From Antrodiella citrinella (Eukaryota; Basidiomycota; Agaricomycetes; Polyporales; Steccherinaceae), in assembly GCA_004802725.1 (NCBI GenBank), contig SGPM01000058.1:1-64000 (forward strand): DNA of 64,000 nt, read 5' to 3'. Of this stretch, positions 23,049 through 34,341 are shown one piece after another. A model generated the notes under the pieces. It was not told the DNA's origin. It ran no database searches and saw only the letters and a program-made list of their open reading frames with translations. The stretch's first letter is position 1. Every line of letters starts with the position of its first letter. The translations under genes were made by a program, and so were the position numbers.

Positions 23049-25393
23049 CTAGACTTTCGATCTGCCCGTGCTCTTGCTGAATAGCTTCGCCTTCTCCAAC
23101 GCCGCGTAACCTGGAACAAAGTAGGTCAGGTCTCTCTGCGGAGCATAGATGATAACAAGGGGACGACGCACTGTTCTTGACCAGCTGCTTCTTGTAGTCT
23201 ACGATGGTCATATCCTCCTTGGTCAGGTTCTTGATCTTGCGGTCCTTGACCTCCCACAGCTCCTCGGCGACTTGAGAGATGAGTCCTACATACGACATGG
23301 TGATCAATATGTTCAAAGTCTCTGAGCGCAAGGGAAAGAAACGTACGGAAATCGTGAGAGACGATGACGACACCACCCTCGTACTCCTTGATCGCCTTGG
23401 CGAGCGCGTCGATGGACGGCATGTCTAAATGGTTAGTAGGCTCATCAAGAAGGAGAATGTGCGGGTGCTCCATAGCGAGTTGCGAGAACACCACTCTGTG
23501 AACATACGCAGTCTGATCAGCAACGCTAGCAACTAACCTGCAAACAGATCCACGCACCTGTTTCTCAGGCCGTCCGACAACTGCTTGATCATCGACGTCT
23601 GATGCGTACCCGACAGACCGAACCGTCCCAGTTGCGCTCTCCACGCCTGCAAGTCCTTTTCGGGATACTTCTCGGTGTAGAGCGATTGCAGGTGCTCAAT
23701 GGGTGACTTGTTGTATGGCAGCTGGTCGGCAGAGTGCTGGGAGTACTTCGCCAGCTTGAGGTTGACGTGCCGGGAGACTGTGCCCTGAGAAGGGTACAGC
23801 GCGCCGGTGATGAGGTTGAGAAGGGTCGACTTTCCGGTACCATTCTGGCCGACGATGGCGATACGGGAGTCCATGCTACCGAAAAGAGTTCAGAATAAGG
23901 CGCGGAGGCGGGCAACTGAGGATAACGTACTCGATACCGAAAGACAGACCCTGATAGAGGTAGTGCTCTGGCTTGCCATCGTACGCGAAGGCGACATCGT
24001 CGAAAGCCATGATAGGTGGTGGAAGCTTCCCCACGTCTTCGAAGTTGAAGTGGAGAGGCCGAGGAATTTCGACCTTCTCGATAAGACCAGCCGCCTCCAT
24101 CTTGTCGATGATCTTTTGCTTGGATTTCGCTTGCCGAACAAGATTGGCGTATGTACCAGCAGACGCGATGAACCTAATGGTCGTCAATAACGCAGTCACG
24201 ATCGAGAGAAATGGTAAACGTACTTCTTGATATGAGCAATTTCATCCTGCTGCTTCGTATACGCCTTCATCTGGTTGACCTCATTTTCTGATTTCGTCCT
24301 GACGTAGGTCGAGTAGTTACCACCATAGTACATCAGTTTCTTCTTCGACGTCAGGTCCATGATGTTCGTGCAGACGGAATCCATGAAATCCTGTGAATGC
24401 GAAGTGATGACCAGGATGTGGTTGTACATCGACAGATACGCCTCCAGCCACACGACGGCCTCCAAATCCAAATGATTCGTGGGCTCATCGAGCAAGAGCA
24501 AATGGGGCTTGATGAACAACGCCCTCGCGAGAGCAACACGCATCCTCCAACCACCACTCATATCCTTGGTCGGACGCGCCATCATTTCCGTGGTGAAACC
24601 GAGACCGTGAAGGATACTGCCCGCCTTCGCTTCAAAGGTAGCCGGGTCCATCTCTTCTAACTGTTCGTAAAGGGTATCGAGGGCGACTTCGTCTATGTCT
24701 TCAGCAATAGAGGCCTCCTCGATGCGGGCTTCCAAACGGGCCACTTTCTCCCTGGCGGAGGCAATGATGTAATCGACCGCGTTCACGTCCGAAGGCTCGG
24801 CTTCACCTCGGACGAGGTAGATATCGACATGTTCTGGGATATCGACGTCGCGCTCTGCGATGGATTGCAAAAGAGTGGACTAATGCGCATTGTGAGCAGA
24901 TGCCATAAAAAGGTGAAGGGTGCCAGGCGCGCGCACCTTCCCGGAACCGTTCTCTCCCAAAAGACCGTATCTTTGCCCGTAGTTCAGGGAGATTTCAGCA
25001 CTCTCGATGAGCAAGCGACCGTGGAAGGACAGGGTGTACGAGTCAATCTTGATATCCCGTCCCTTGACATCGGATACGAGCACACCGGCAGCGCTCCTGT
25101 AGAAACAACCGAGCCAAAAAAAAATGAGATTTTCGATCGTTCCGCAGAGAGTACGACTACACAACGCACCGATCCGTCGCCATCTGCAACTTGGACATCG
25201 ACAGCAGATCCTCCTGGCTCGTCGCAGCGGAGACACTGGTCAGCGGAGTGTTGACAGAGCTCCCGTTGACGCTGCCTGTCGGGGTGCTCGTGTTCGTCGT
25301 GGAATCATCTTGAATGCCTCCCTTTTTGTTGGCGGATTGTTTCGCAGCTTTTTCGGCGAGACGTTTCTGTTTTGATGCGGAGACCGGTGCCAT
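23049..25393 (-). CDS. ARB1: ABCF ATPase, ARB1/ABCF2 orthologue, 641 aa
   Basis: Eight exons (minus): 25393-25170, 25096-24937, 24879-24224, 24173-23931, 23875-23558, 23495-23347, 23285-23172, 23110-23049. The frame is unbroken across all joins. The N-terminus [18 protein letters not shown] is typical of Arb1. Two ATP-binding cassettes: Walker A GENGSGKST (about residue 122) with signature MSGGWRMR (about 235) and Walker [13 protein letters not shown]; then GQNGTGKST (about 438), signature LSDGLRNR and a second [12 protein letters not shown]. No membrane helices. In yeast, Arb1 is essential for 40S and 60S ribosome biogenesis and shuttles between nucleus and cytoplasm. It is a conserved housekeeping gene lying between two halves of an inverted relic pair. 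Confidence 0.96.
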
Positions 25394-25718
25394 GGTGGAA
25401 ATAAAGGCGAGATGGATGTGGAGAGGAAGAAACAGCGGCAGCACTGTACCAAATATCGATCTTTCATGGCGCTTACTCAAATTTCCGCTTAGATCATCGG
25501 TCGCCTCCCGATCAGGAAACTTTCCGTATACGTATGTCTTTTGCACATATCCTCCGACAACAGATGCGCGATGGAAAAGTACTTTCGATTGAAAGGCAGG
25601 GTATAGAAAAATTTGAGTGCGCTCTCTCGTGCATACATCCAACTCCGGAGTCAATACACCCATCGTACACCATACAGTATTCGACAGCGACCATCGCATA
25701 CTTTCGCAGCAGGGCCCG
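25394..25718. other. ARB1 upstream region
   Basis: About 325 bp between the ARB1 start and the stop of the Fic gene on the same strand; holds the ARB1 promoter and the Fic 3' UTR. No motif identified. Confidence 0.45.
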
Positions 25719-27236
25719 CTATGATTCCACCGACTCCAGACTCTGCAGCATTCCCTTGAAAATCACAGCAACCATCGGCCCATGGTCTCCAAAGTACGCC
25801 TGAGATGTTTGAGATATTACCGTCAAAATGAACGAGCACTCTGTCGAAAAGCGCACCTTGCCAATAGCTCTGTGGTACTCTTCTTGCAAGGGAAGTGTAA
25901 GAGAAATGGGTGGATATCCGTGCTGTATGAGTGGTAGAGACGCAATCATCCTGGAGAGACGGCCATTTCCATCCTGCAACGATGTGGCGAGGTTGAGTTT
26001 ACGGTCAACACGCTCAGATCGACATCACCTCGAATGGATGGCAGCGAACCAGAACCAGATGGATCCAGCTGGCTGCTGCGAATGGGTTCTTCCACTTGAG
26101 CGGCATATTGACCTACGATGGATGAGAATTGGTGATGACGTCAGCAGATGGTGTGAGCGCTTACATTGAGGACGTTGCAGATGTACGCAAGCTCTTTGAC
26201 GACGTCTGGATAAGGACACAGCTGGATGGGCTGATCTCCCCTAATCACCACCGTCTTCAGCGTGTCCGTGCGTGTCACGCCAGCTGCGATGTAATGGTTA
26301 TCACTGACGAAGCGACACGTATCCATGAACCGTGTATGTATTTGAGATAGCATCTCCTTGCTGATAGGTTTTTGATTGTCTGCGATCTGCCACACAGTAT
26401 CGTACACCTACACTGGATCAGTACAAGATACACGGCGGGTGGTGGTGCTTACGTCAAGCATGTCTTCGAGAATTGTCTTGATACTCAGAGGCTCTGTGAC
26501 AAAGCTGGATCCTTCACATTGCACCGCGCCCTCGTCGACCCCATTCTCTACGATGTCTTGTGCAGACTACACCAATTCCTCAGTATAGAGAGCATGTAGA
26601 TATTGTACAGACACGTACATCTTTCGTCAACAGAAACTCGCTCTCCAAGTGATTGGAATGTACTGCCAGATACCTCATGTACTTCCGGAACACAGGCGAA
26701 TGTGGAGTCATGAGATGGGACGACCATTGACTATGCAGCTGTTCGTGTCCGCTGGGATATGGCAAATTCGACGGATAGTCATGCAAAGCAGTAGTTTTCC
26801 AAGGCTGATGGTACGGACCCGCTGCGTATAGTTGTTTGTGAAGTGGATCGACACGCGCACAGCAAAGGAAGTATACCAAGACGAGCGGTGTTCGCATCAT
26901 CGACGGCCTGATTGTAGGCACGTCTGCCAAACTCCAGAAAAAGGCCCTCTAGGGCCTCATCGTCGTCACCTAATTCATAGAGATCGTCTTTAGCCTTTGC
27001 AGCGAGACGTGAGTGGGCCGTATGCGCGGCGATACAAGAGGCATGACACCAACCTTCCGATAATAGACGACGGCGAGTGCTTCTGCGTCCATATAACGAA
27101 AGAGATCGCCCAACCGTGCCGTAAAGTATGGAAGTTGCGGGTATATGTCATGCATCTTCTCGTACAGTTTGACTAGCTCAGGCAGAGGACCTGTATCGCC
27201 TCGCTGGATGACTTCAGCACGATGTTGAGGGTCCAT
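25719..27236 (-). CDS. Fic-domain protein (putative AMP transferase), about 380 aa
   Basis: Eight exons (minus): 27236-27054, 26994-26877, 26821-26619, 26566-26453, 26407-26165, 26112-26029, 25973-25857, 25799-25719; introns GT..AG, 45-59 nt, frame continuous. The catalytic motif HPFEDGNGRLSR (about residues 312-323) is complete, with the His, acidic residue and GNGR needed for AMP or other phosphonucleotide transfer. It is preceded by the usual fungal KWKNPFAAASWIHLVLV helix. The N-terminal part (RLGDLFRYMDAEALAVVYYRK) looks TPR-like. Upstream of the core, SNHLES (156-161) aligns with the class II inhibitory [S/T]xxxE[G/N] motif: the Glu is kept but the last position is Ser. The true start may be further upstream; joining an open segment at about 27526-27316 would need an implausible 32-nt intron. 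Confidence 0.85.
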
Positions 27237-27607
27237 CGATTCTGTTGCATCGACTTCCTTCAAGGGCGAGGTTGTAGATCTAGCTGAAGCAAGAGCGTAA
27301 CATAATGATAATTACCTTGAGCAGGTCGCACTTGTATGTGGAGAATATACGCGATTCCATCGTTGTAACGGTCGTGTGAGAAATTGATGTCGTGGTTAGA
27401 TGAGACGCCACATTGCCAGTTGGCGCCAGAGGATTGATCGCGAGCGCTTGGATCAACCGCGCCGCTGTAGACACTTCTCTGGTTAGCACATTTCTGTTTA
27501 CTTCTTTGAACAATATCTCTGACCACAGCAATTCAAGAGGGGTTACTCTGGAGGCTAGTGCGCTCTACTCGACTCGGACAGATCACGTTCGCGTATAACA
27601 CCCGACG
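27237..27607. other. Interval upstream of Fic and P-loop copy B
   Basis: Divergent spacing between the Fic gene (minus) and the inverted relic (plus). Open frames around 27280-27531 (minus) might contain an extra N-terminal Fic exon, but no convincing splice was found. Confidence 0.4.
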
Positions 27608-28930
27608 ATGCGTCCAACACCGACGTTTGAGGACCTCAACCTCGACAATAAGGAAGATTGCCCGCGCCGAATTGCAGCCATTGCGGCAGCATGAACTCTC
27701 CAGGACGGGCCCCAGAAACCCGAGCTCTTCGTCACCCGCGCCGTAGACGTTTCGCCAGGTGGTACTTGGTGGGAGCATGAACGCGATCGCGAACCCCTTA
27801 CCTTTGAGGACGAGGACCTGGTGGAGCCAGTCGTCAATAGCAACAACGAACTCGCGGCTGCAGGAAAGCAGTAAGTGATTCAACATATCGAGGATCATAA
27901 CTGCTAATGCTAATTGCTCTCCGAATAGAATCGTTGCAACATATCTGATGAAAGGATTTGAGAAACGAGAAGCAAAGGCACAGGCACTGGGGTCTCGTTA
28001 CGGTGTGTTACCAGTTGAAGCTTCAGCGGGGTTCCTTGTCATGGGATAGGCGCGTGTCAGTCTCTTTATCAAAACAGTCTTCGAGTCAATTTCGTTATAC
28101 GATGCAGGCAAAACCACATTCCTGTTCTACGCCCTCTGTCGACTGCTCGTTTGTGGGGAACCCGTCTTACTGTATTATGGCGGGATCCTGTATGCCTTCT
28201 CCGACGGAGAAGGTCAGATTGTGGAGCCCTCTCATTGGAATAAGATCACCAACTTTGGGAACATATTCAAAAGCTGCATCATACTCTGTGATATCCCTGA
28301 GACGGGTGTAGGACCGCCAGGGGAACTCGTTGGCACTCATAACTATGTAGTTGTCGCCACTGCCGAGCGGGGCCACCATCACTGGATTGAAGCATACCAG
28401 TCAGCGAACCCGTTCTTCATGAACCGTTGGACCTGGGAGGATCTCTGCGCCGTATTGTGAGCTCAGTTTCCATCTCGTGAATTCATTTCATTGAGAACAT
28501 CTTAGTCCACCTACCGACCTTGCGTGCATACGTAATATCATGGACACTGCAGGCCCATCTGTGCGGCTTTGCGAAGCAGGTTTAGCTGGCACCGGCACTG
28601 TTCCCCCCTGTGAGATTTGGACGACTGAAGTTGAGGTCGCTAGTCGACGCTGGTGGTGGAGCCGTCACCGAGGCACTCAGGCCAATATCGTTCTTTATGC
28701 CAGAATACTCGACGTTCCGATCAAGGATCATCTCTATGCAGCTCCCGAGCAGAGACGATCGCAACTGCAATATCGTGATCACTCCGTCTCGACAGATCCT
28801 CGACATCTTCATCAAGGTGCTCATTGCGAACGACATTCAAACTATACGAGACTTTCAGGTTTGAACCCTTCCTGAAGAGACATTCCGCGATCATGTACGG
28901 TCGACTCATGGACGCGTGCACCACTTACTC
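27608..28930 (+). pseudogene. Crinkler-RHS-like P-loop gene, inverted copy B, broken
   Basis: Plus-strand partner of 21156-22551. It starts MRPTPTFEDLNLDN and keeps the VPPG..WWEHE block, the P-loop GKTTFLFYALCRLL, an ILYAFSDGEGQIVEPS region, CIILCDIPETG, a long HHHWIEAYQSANPFFM segment, RWTWEDLCAV and GPSVRLCEAG. The Trp codon following IAAIAAA is TGA here and TGG in copy A, so this copy is broken at a different place. The segments between the P-loop and RWTWEDL are better preserved here than in copy A; the C-terminal part is better preserved in copy A. Confidence 0.7.
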
Positions 28931-28962
28931 AAAATTTTCAGGGTAGCTCCGTCTCCCTGTGG

Positions 28963-29340
28963 TCAGCTGTAGGACGACGGAACGGCAAATATAGAAGCTC
29001 GCGGAAGGACGCGTAGAACAAGGCACTCGACCTGGCGGAAGCCTCTCGCCACTGTTGAAGAACGATGGATGGATGGTTTGTGCAACGGACCGATGTGTGG
29101 GCTTGACTCGAGGAAGCGTATGAAGGGCACTCGTTCTCTCACCTGATCTTTTAATCTGGACGGGTGTCTTCTTTGTGAAGAACTACTTGTGGCGGACAGC
29201 GGTATGTGCCGCGTACTTGCCACTTTCTCGCTGGATCCTCCAGACCCAGGTCCTGGAGGGAACCTCAGAACAGCACCCCGTCGATCCCAGCCGAGCTGTG
29301 AAGGATGGTGTACTCGCGGACTCGATGGAGACGTCATGCG
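28963..29340 (-). pseudogene. F-box gene relic
   Basis: A minus-strand stretch reading VPFIRFLESSPHIGP matches APFMRFLETAPHIGQ of the intact F-box protein at 29893-31243. No F-box, start or continuous frame remains. Confidence 0.5.
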
Positions 29341-29892
29341 TGGCCAATGTATTGTTGTGGATCTAGGGTAGATTTTTTCCGGAGATCCAAAATCTGTTTC
29401 ATATAGCTTGCTGCTTCATGTACATATCAGCGCTGTTCATACCGTGACGCGCACACACGCGTTCTCTTCACATTACGAGTCGGCGTCCATCTCCCCGCAT
29501 CTCGATATCTTCATGAGCCCCTCGGATTCCCGTCGTCTAAGTGATGTGCGCAAGGGTCCAGAGGGAAACCCCGATATCGGGGAATACGACCTGAATCGCG
29601 CGAGCATGATGTCAAACCGGCAGACCGACGAGAACGAGGAGGATTCGGATTTGGAGCATGGTATAATACGAAGAGGTACAAGTAGTACAACATACAAGAA
29701 ATTGAGGAAGTCCGTATAATAAGTAAAGTGGTAAATAAGTCAACAATGGTATCCTTCACGATGAGCCTTCTCTATCCCGGTAGTCTCAATGCATCGAGTG
29801 TGCTGGTGGTACAATTCTTCAAGAAATCAGATCATGTGACGACACGCCACAAAGAAGCAGACTTACGAACAACAACAAAACAACAAAGCGTC
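29341..29892. other. No gene recognised
   Basis: Short plus-strand open frames are rich in charged residues and lack any conserved feature. Probably the 3' flank of the F-box gene. Confidence 0.35.
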
Positions 29893-31243
29893 TCATTCCA
29901 AAAACCTCAACAACCCTCTGTTCCTCAACTTTGGCAAATGCTGCACAAGATAGTCCTTCCACTCCCTCTCCAGCGGCTGCGCGCACTCCGCCGTGGTCTT
30001 CCACCCCTCCCTGCCTCCTTCCACCTGGAACTTGACCCACTCGAGGTCCTTCAGACCCATCAGCGCGCTCTCGAATCCTGCAAGATCGACCGTAAACGGC
30101 TCATTGTCGTTGTCGTGGTCGGAGAGGGCCATGCCGATAGTGACGCGGCGCACAGAGCGCGGTCCGTGTGCGATGACGGCGGTGCCATACCCCCAGTGGT
30201 CCGACGCGATGTCGGTGTGATTCGAGGAGAGGCAGAGGTGAACGGACTGCAGTTGCGGGCAGATCGCCGTCAAGTTCACGCCTGCGAGAAGTGAGTGGAA
30301 TGGGACGGAACGGGATAAGGTAGCTGTGCTCACCAGGTCCTTTCTGAAAGATCTCGACGTCGCAGATGTCCAGCCTCAGATGCTTCAGACTCGTCCCCTT
30401 GCTCCGTATGAACGCCTCCAGCCGCCCGATGTGCTCCTTCTCCTCTAGCTCGAGGAGCAGCTCCAGCGAGGTGACCTTCTTCATGATGAATGGCATCAGA
30501 CCCTCGATCTTCCCGAGCGACATTGGGTCGTTCCGGCTCTCGATCACTAGGCTCTTCAGGTCCTCCAGTAAGTTGAAGGAGTCCGCGGGCATGTTCATGA
30601 TTGCGGGGGACGGCTTCTCGGGGACGGGAATTGGGTCCAGGATATGCAGGGTGTCGTACACCTTGAAGACGGTCACCAACCACTGAGCGCCCTCGCAGTC
30701 CGAGTAGATCTCGTTGTACACGAGCTTGCGCAGACGCATGGTGAACTCGGACCACGAGCCCGTCGCGCTCGGCGCAACGACGAAGACCTGCGACAAAATC
30801 AAGGTGTGAAGGAAGGGCAGACGGCGGATGATAGGAATAAGCTGCATGCTGTCGAGCGTCCCGAACTCGCTGCGCGCGTGGTGTCGTTCTTCGTACCCGC
30901 ACAGCTCGAGCTCCCGTATGAACTGGCCTATGTGCGGGGCGGTCTCGAGAAAGCGCATGAAGGGCGCGAAGGGGCGGGCATAGTCGGACGATGCGAGGAC
31001 GCTGACGTGGTGGAAGAGGTGGTACCGTGTGGACTTGAGCCAGCGCCGGGAGACGAGGGCGAAGTTGCGGAGGGTTGATATGTCCTCATGCAGGTAGTCG
31101 ATGATGGTGTCTATGAGCTCCGGAGGGAGGCGTGGGTTGGACCGGTTGGGATTGCGAAGGACGGCAACGACGTGGGGTCGTTTGGGGAGGACCTGAAGTG
31201 TGGTCGCACTGGACATCGTAGCGATGCGAGTCGTTGTCGGCAT
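29893..31243 (-). CDS. F-box domain protein, 432 aa
   Basis: Two exons, 31243-30334 and 30281-29893, with a 52-nt GT..AG intron; the joined frame runs to the stop at 29893. The F-box is at about residues 36-80: PRLPPELIDTIIDYLHEDISTLRNFALVSRRW. The remainder is a leucine-rich repeat-like array (LLEDLKSLVIESRNDP, KKVTSLELLLELEEKE, TSLKHLRLDIC) and a C-terminus RNRGLLRFLE of the type shared by several F-box genes here. Expected role: SCF substrate adaptor with an unknown target. A second ATG ten codons in (MSSATT) is an alternative start. Two relics of similar genes lie within 4 kb on either side. Confidence 0.87.
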
Positions 31244-32134
31244 ATGTGTTTGTGAATGGGTGAAGGGGGGAGATTGGAACGCAAGAAGAGAAAGTTCAGG
31301 AGGTTATAGACATGGAATGCAGGGCGGCGGCGGCGACCCACTCATCATCCTCGGTTACACATATTGGGCGTTGATTCCACTTTCAGCCATCTCCCTTTCA
31401 TTCTTCTTTCTTTTTTTTTTCTGCTGTGACACGCCCTCAGAGACGTTCCTAGCGTATTGAAACTCTGCTTAATACTCAACTCCTCGAAAGAAGCCGTCAC
31501 CAAGCAGGGAGTCTCTTGCGATATCCCGATCACCGCTCCTACTTCACACCCGGGCGTCAACATCGCCGCTCACCAACCGCCGGCCTCTTCCACAGAGTTC
31601 ATACCTCACTTTCACACTCAAAGCATCTTCCATAGCCATCGGCGGGGCTGCAGAGGATTTTGTTACGCCATACATAGAACGACACCCAGAAACAGCACGA
31701 AGCATGTTCGAAGCGTTCAAACGTTGAAGACCGCTGAAGATCTACTTGAAAGATCGAAGATCAACTATGCACAGCCTTCTGCATGCCCATCCAAGATGGC
31801 TCAAACAACTCCGGAAACAACATTTCCGGGGAACACATAGTCGCAAAGTACCGGTCATGGGCGTCGTCGCGTTGCGCAACTGAAATCACCGGTACTGTAT
31901 ACGTATAGTACGCAGTAGCATGAGTCTTCCGGACAAGGGAAGAAGAATCGAACAGGAACCATATGCATGTCACACTGCCCATACCCGCTCCGAAACGTTC
32001 GGCGCATGTCAAACCATAACGAATATCAGACATGCATGTCCTGTCCTCTTCACCATGCATCAAGCCGGCGGTTATAGTCATGCACACACGTCGGACCCAG
32101 TAAGCATACTCGCCTGTCAGTGTCCCTGTCAGAC
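31244..32134. other. Intergenic, no gene recognised
   Basis: Promoter side of the F-box gene followed by sequence without recognisable coding content. A run of Ts occurs near 31410-31420. Confidence 0.4.
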
Positions 32135-33201
32135 TCACGAGAACCGCAATAGGCCAGCTGAGCACACCAGAGGCAAGCCATGTGCGTGCAGCACTGTTGG
32201 CTTTGCGTCCGCCTCTCTCATCTCTTTCCGGAAGTGCACGCTCTCGAGCGCGCTGAACGCCCTCGCCACGAGGGTGGCGAGTGCGTGCCAGTCGGGTGCG
32301 GAGGAGAGTCCGAGGGCCCGAATATGAGACGGGAAAGAGAAGAGTGTGATGTCATGGACAGAACAAATGTGGTGTAGTCCCATTGGGTTCTGTCAGAGGA
32401 GACCGCCTGGGTATTCCTGACGAACAGCGACAGGTGCAGCGTGCGGAGAGAGGGACAATGGGTCGCGAAATTGATGTGGCGCCAGTTCATGCCTCGAGCT
32501 ATGAATGGTACATTTAGTATGTTCATTCACATCGAACATTCCACAGAATGATTGGATGCGTACCTTCATCTTCCGCTGGGAAGACACAACGAGACAAATA
32601 CAACCTGACATGCAAGAGCGTACCGCCGTGCTCACTCAGGTATCCCACAACAACAACCCATCGAACTGCTCCTCGCTGTCAAACACCGGTCCGACATCAA
32701 GCGACGCCAACGCGCGCGAGCTTTGCAGAACGGAATCATAGAACGCGCGCGTCGCGCCGCTGACGAACGCATTCGATTATATGGCCAATGCTGTTACCGA
32801 CAACTTCGGGTTTTTAGGCTCCCAGGACGTCGGGGAAGAAAGTGTACCGGTTGGCGAATGTGATTCCAACAGCACGGTTGACAAGATGTGGAGAGTGTCT
32901 TGGGGTTGGATGAGGGAGAAGCAGCGATGCAGGGTGTGCAGTTCTGCGCAGACACACGACAGGACAAGCTTCCGCAGCACCTTCTGCCCGCCCGTGCCCA
33001 TCAAATAATCCTAACACGCTTTGCGGGATTGGAGGCGGAGAGCATAGAAGAGGTGGTGTTGCACGCACCAGAGCCATTGTCGCGACACCAGCGACAAAGC
33101 TCGCAAGGTGGAGGTGTTGTCGTTGACTCGTGCAGGTGGTCCATCACGATGTCTGTAATGTCCGCTGAAAGGAATCTTGGTAGTTGGCTTGGAACGTCCA
33201 T
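32135..33201 (-). pseudogene. Decayed F-box gene
   Basis: The N-terminal exon (from 33201) reads LPRFLSADITDIVMDHLHES, an F-box start with loss of the following helices. About 0.6 kb of frame-broken sequence follows, then HCPSLRTLHLSLFVRN, SHIRALGLSSAPDWHALATLVARAF and AHGLPLVCSAGLLRF in different frames, a leucine-rich C-terminal region ending like other F-box proteins in the window. At least one frameshift lies near 32330-32350. Confidence 0.5.
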
Positions 33202-34341
33202 GGCGATGATCTGTTATGGCTGCATGAAGGAGATTGGATCAGCGTTAAAATAAAGGTAGACAGCAGAGGTAACCAAACTTACGATGATTGACGTGGCCCC
33301 GTTGAAAAAGGATTTACAAAGACGTTGTTTGCGCGTGCTTGGCAATGTCCTCCAGAAAATTACTCGATCTAGGTTGTCACAAACGGAACTGTGGCCTCGA
33401 TCCTCGAAGTATTGGTCAAAGCTTCAAGCTTCGAGCGATACGCTGGATGAGAGAAGAACGCTGATGTCAGCTTCAAGAGATGAACGAAGTAGCGGTTTGT
33501 TACCCAGGCCTCATCTGTCACGGATTGCATCTTATCTTATCATTGACAGGTTGTCACGCAATCGTCACGCAACCTCTTAGCGTGACTGTTCGCGCTGGCA
33601 GTGGCAATGGCATTGCTTGAACTGACCATTACTGTAAGGCAGAATTTTGGTCATTATGGGGCGGGGGCCGACCTGTTGTTTCTTGACCGAATATCCCTAA
33701 TACCTCCCAGTTGGCCCACTTCGCAAGTGTCGTCAAATCAGTACAGAGCCCCGGAATTCCGAACCTCCAAGTGATCTTCCTGCCTACTATGTGCAACATC
33801 CTGAACAAGCTGTCAAGTAGGTGGGTCATTTGAATTGCACTGTCATAGACACGGATCACTGATACAAATGATACTGAGAAGAATCGTGCTTAGACCCTTG
33901 AAACCACTCCACATAACTGCCAACCAGCACTTTCACCCTTTAGCTCCCTGACCGAAATGTCTTAGGATACGTGGCGTCACCCCACCTTCATTGTGGCAGA
34001 GCATGCTCAAGAGCCGTAATACGATCTCTGCATCCGAAGGTATTCCCTTTGGGCATGCACCTCGGCGCAGTGCTTAGATTACTATTATTTCTTATCGGAT
34101 GATAGGATGTCTTGAGTGTGAGTGTGAGTGCGATCTCCGTTTCCACGATATCTTGCTTATCTTTAAACCTGCAGTCATCGAATTTGTCCCAGGTGAACAG
34201 GTGCGCGAGGATCACATTTGCAGGGTATAACTTCTCACGAAGGTGGCTTCTCGGTTTTCCGGACTAGGCTATTGGGCTCCTACATATATGTCAGAGCCAT
34301 TCAGCGCGCGCGCCCTTGCGATACCTTCGAACTTAACCACA
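33202..34341. other. Intergenic, no gene recognised
   Basis: About 1.1 kb upstream of the permease. No protein, tRNA or repeat was identified. It presumably contains the permease promoter. Confidence 0.45.

Larger units (their letters stand above)
21156..28930. repeat. Inverted repeat pair flanking ARB1 and Fic
   Basis: The two P-loop relics lie in opposite orientation, tail out, with about 5 kb between them holding ARB1 and the Fic gene (both minus). Nucleotide identity between the arms is high, for example over the P-loop exon, so the arms are a fairly recent duplication. Confidence 0.75.

Noticed and set aside
23558..23875. Degenerate second ABC signature (LSDGL) as a sign of decay in ARB1
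   Set aside because: Arb1/ABCF2 proteins normally have Asp in place of the second Gly at this position, so it is a family trait.
27284..27526. Extra N-terminal exon for the Fic gene
   Set aside because: Joining it would need a 32-nt (or 28-nt) intron, below the smallest introns seen elsewhere in the window. Left as an open question.
31457..31840. 127-codon plus-strand frame upstream of the F-box gene
   Set aside because: His/Thr/Pro-rich low-information sequence with no family resemblance and no intron-exon structure.
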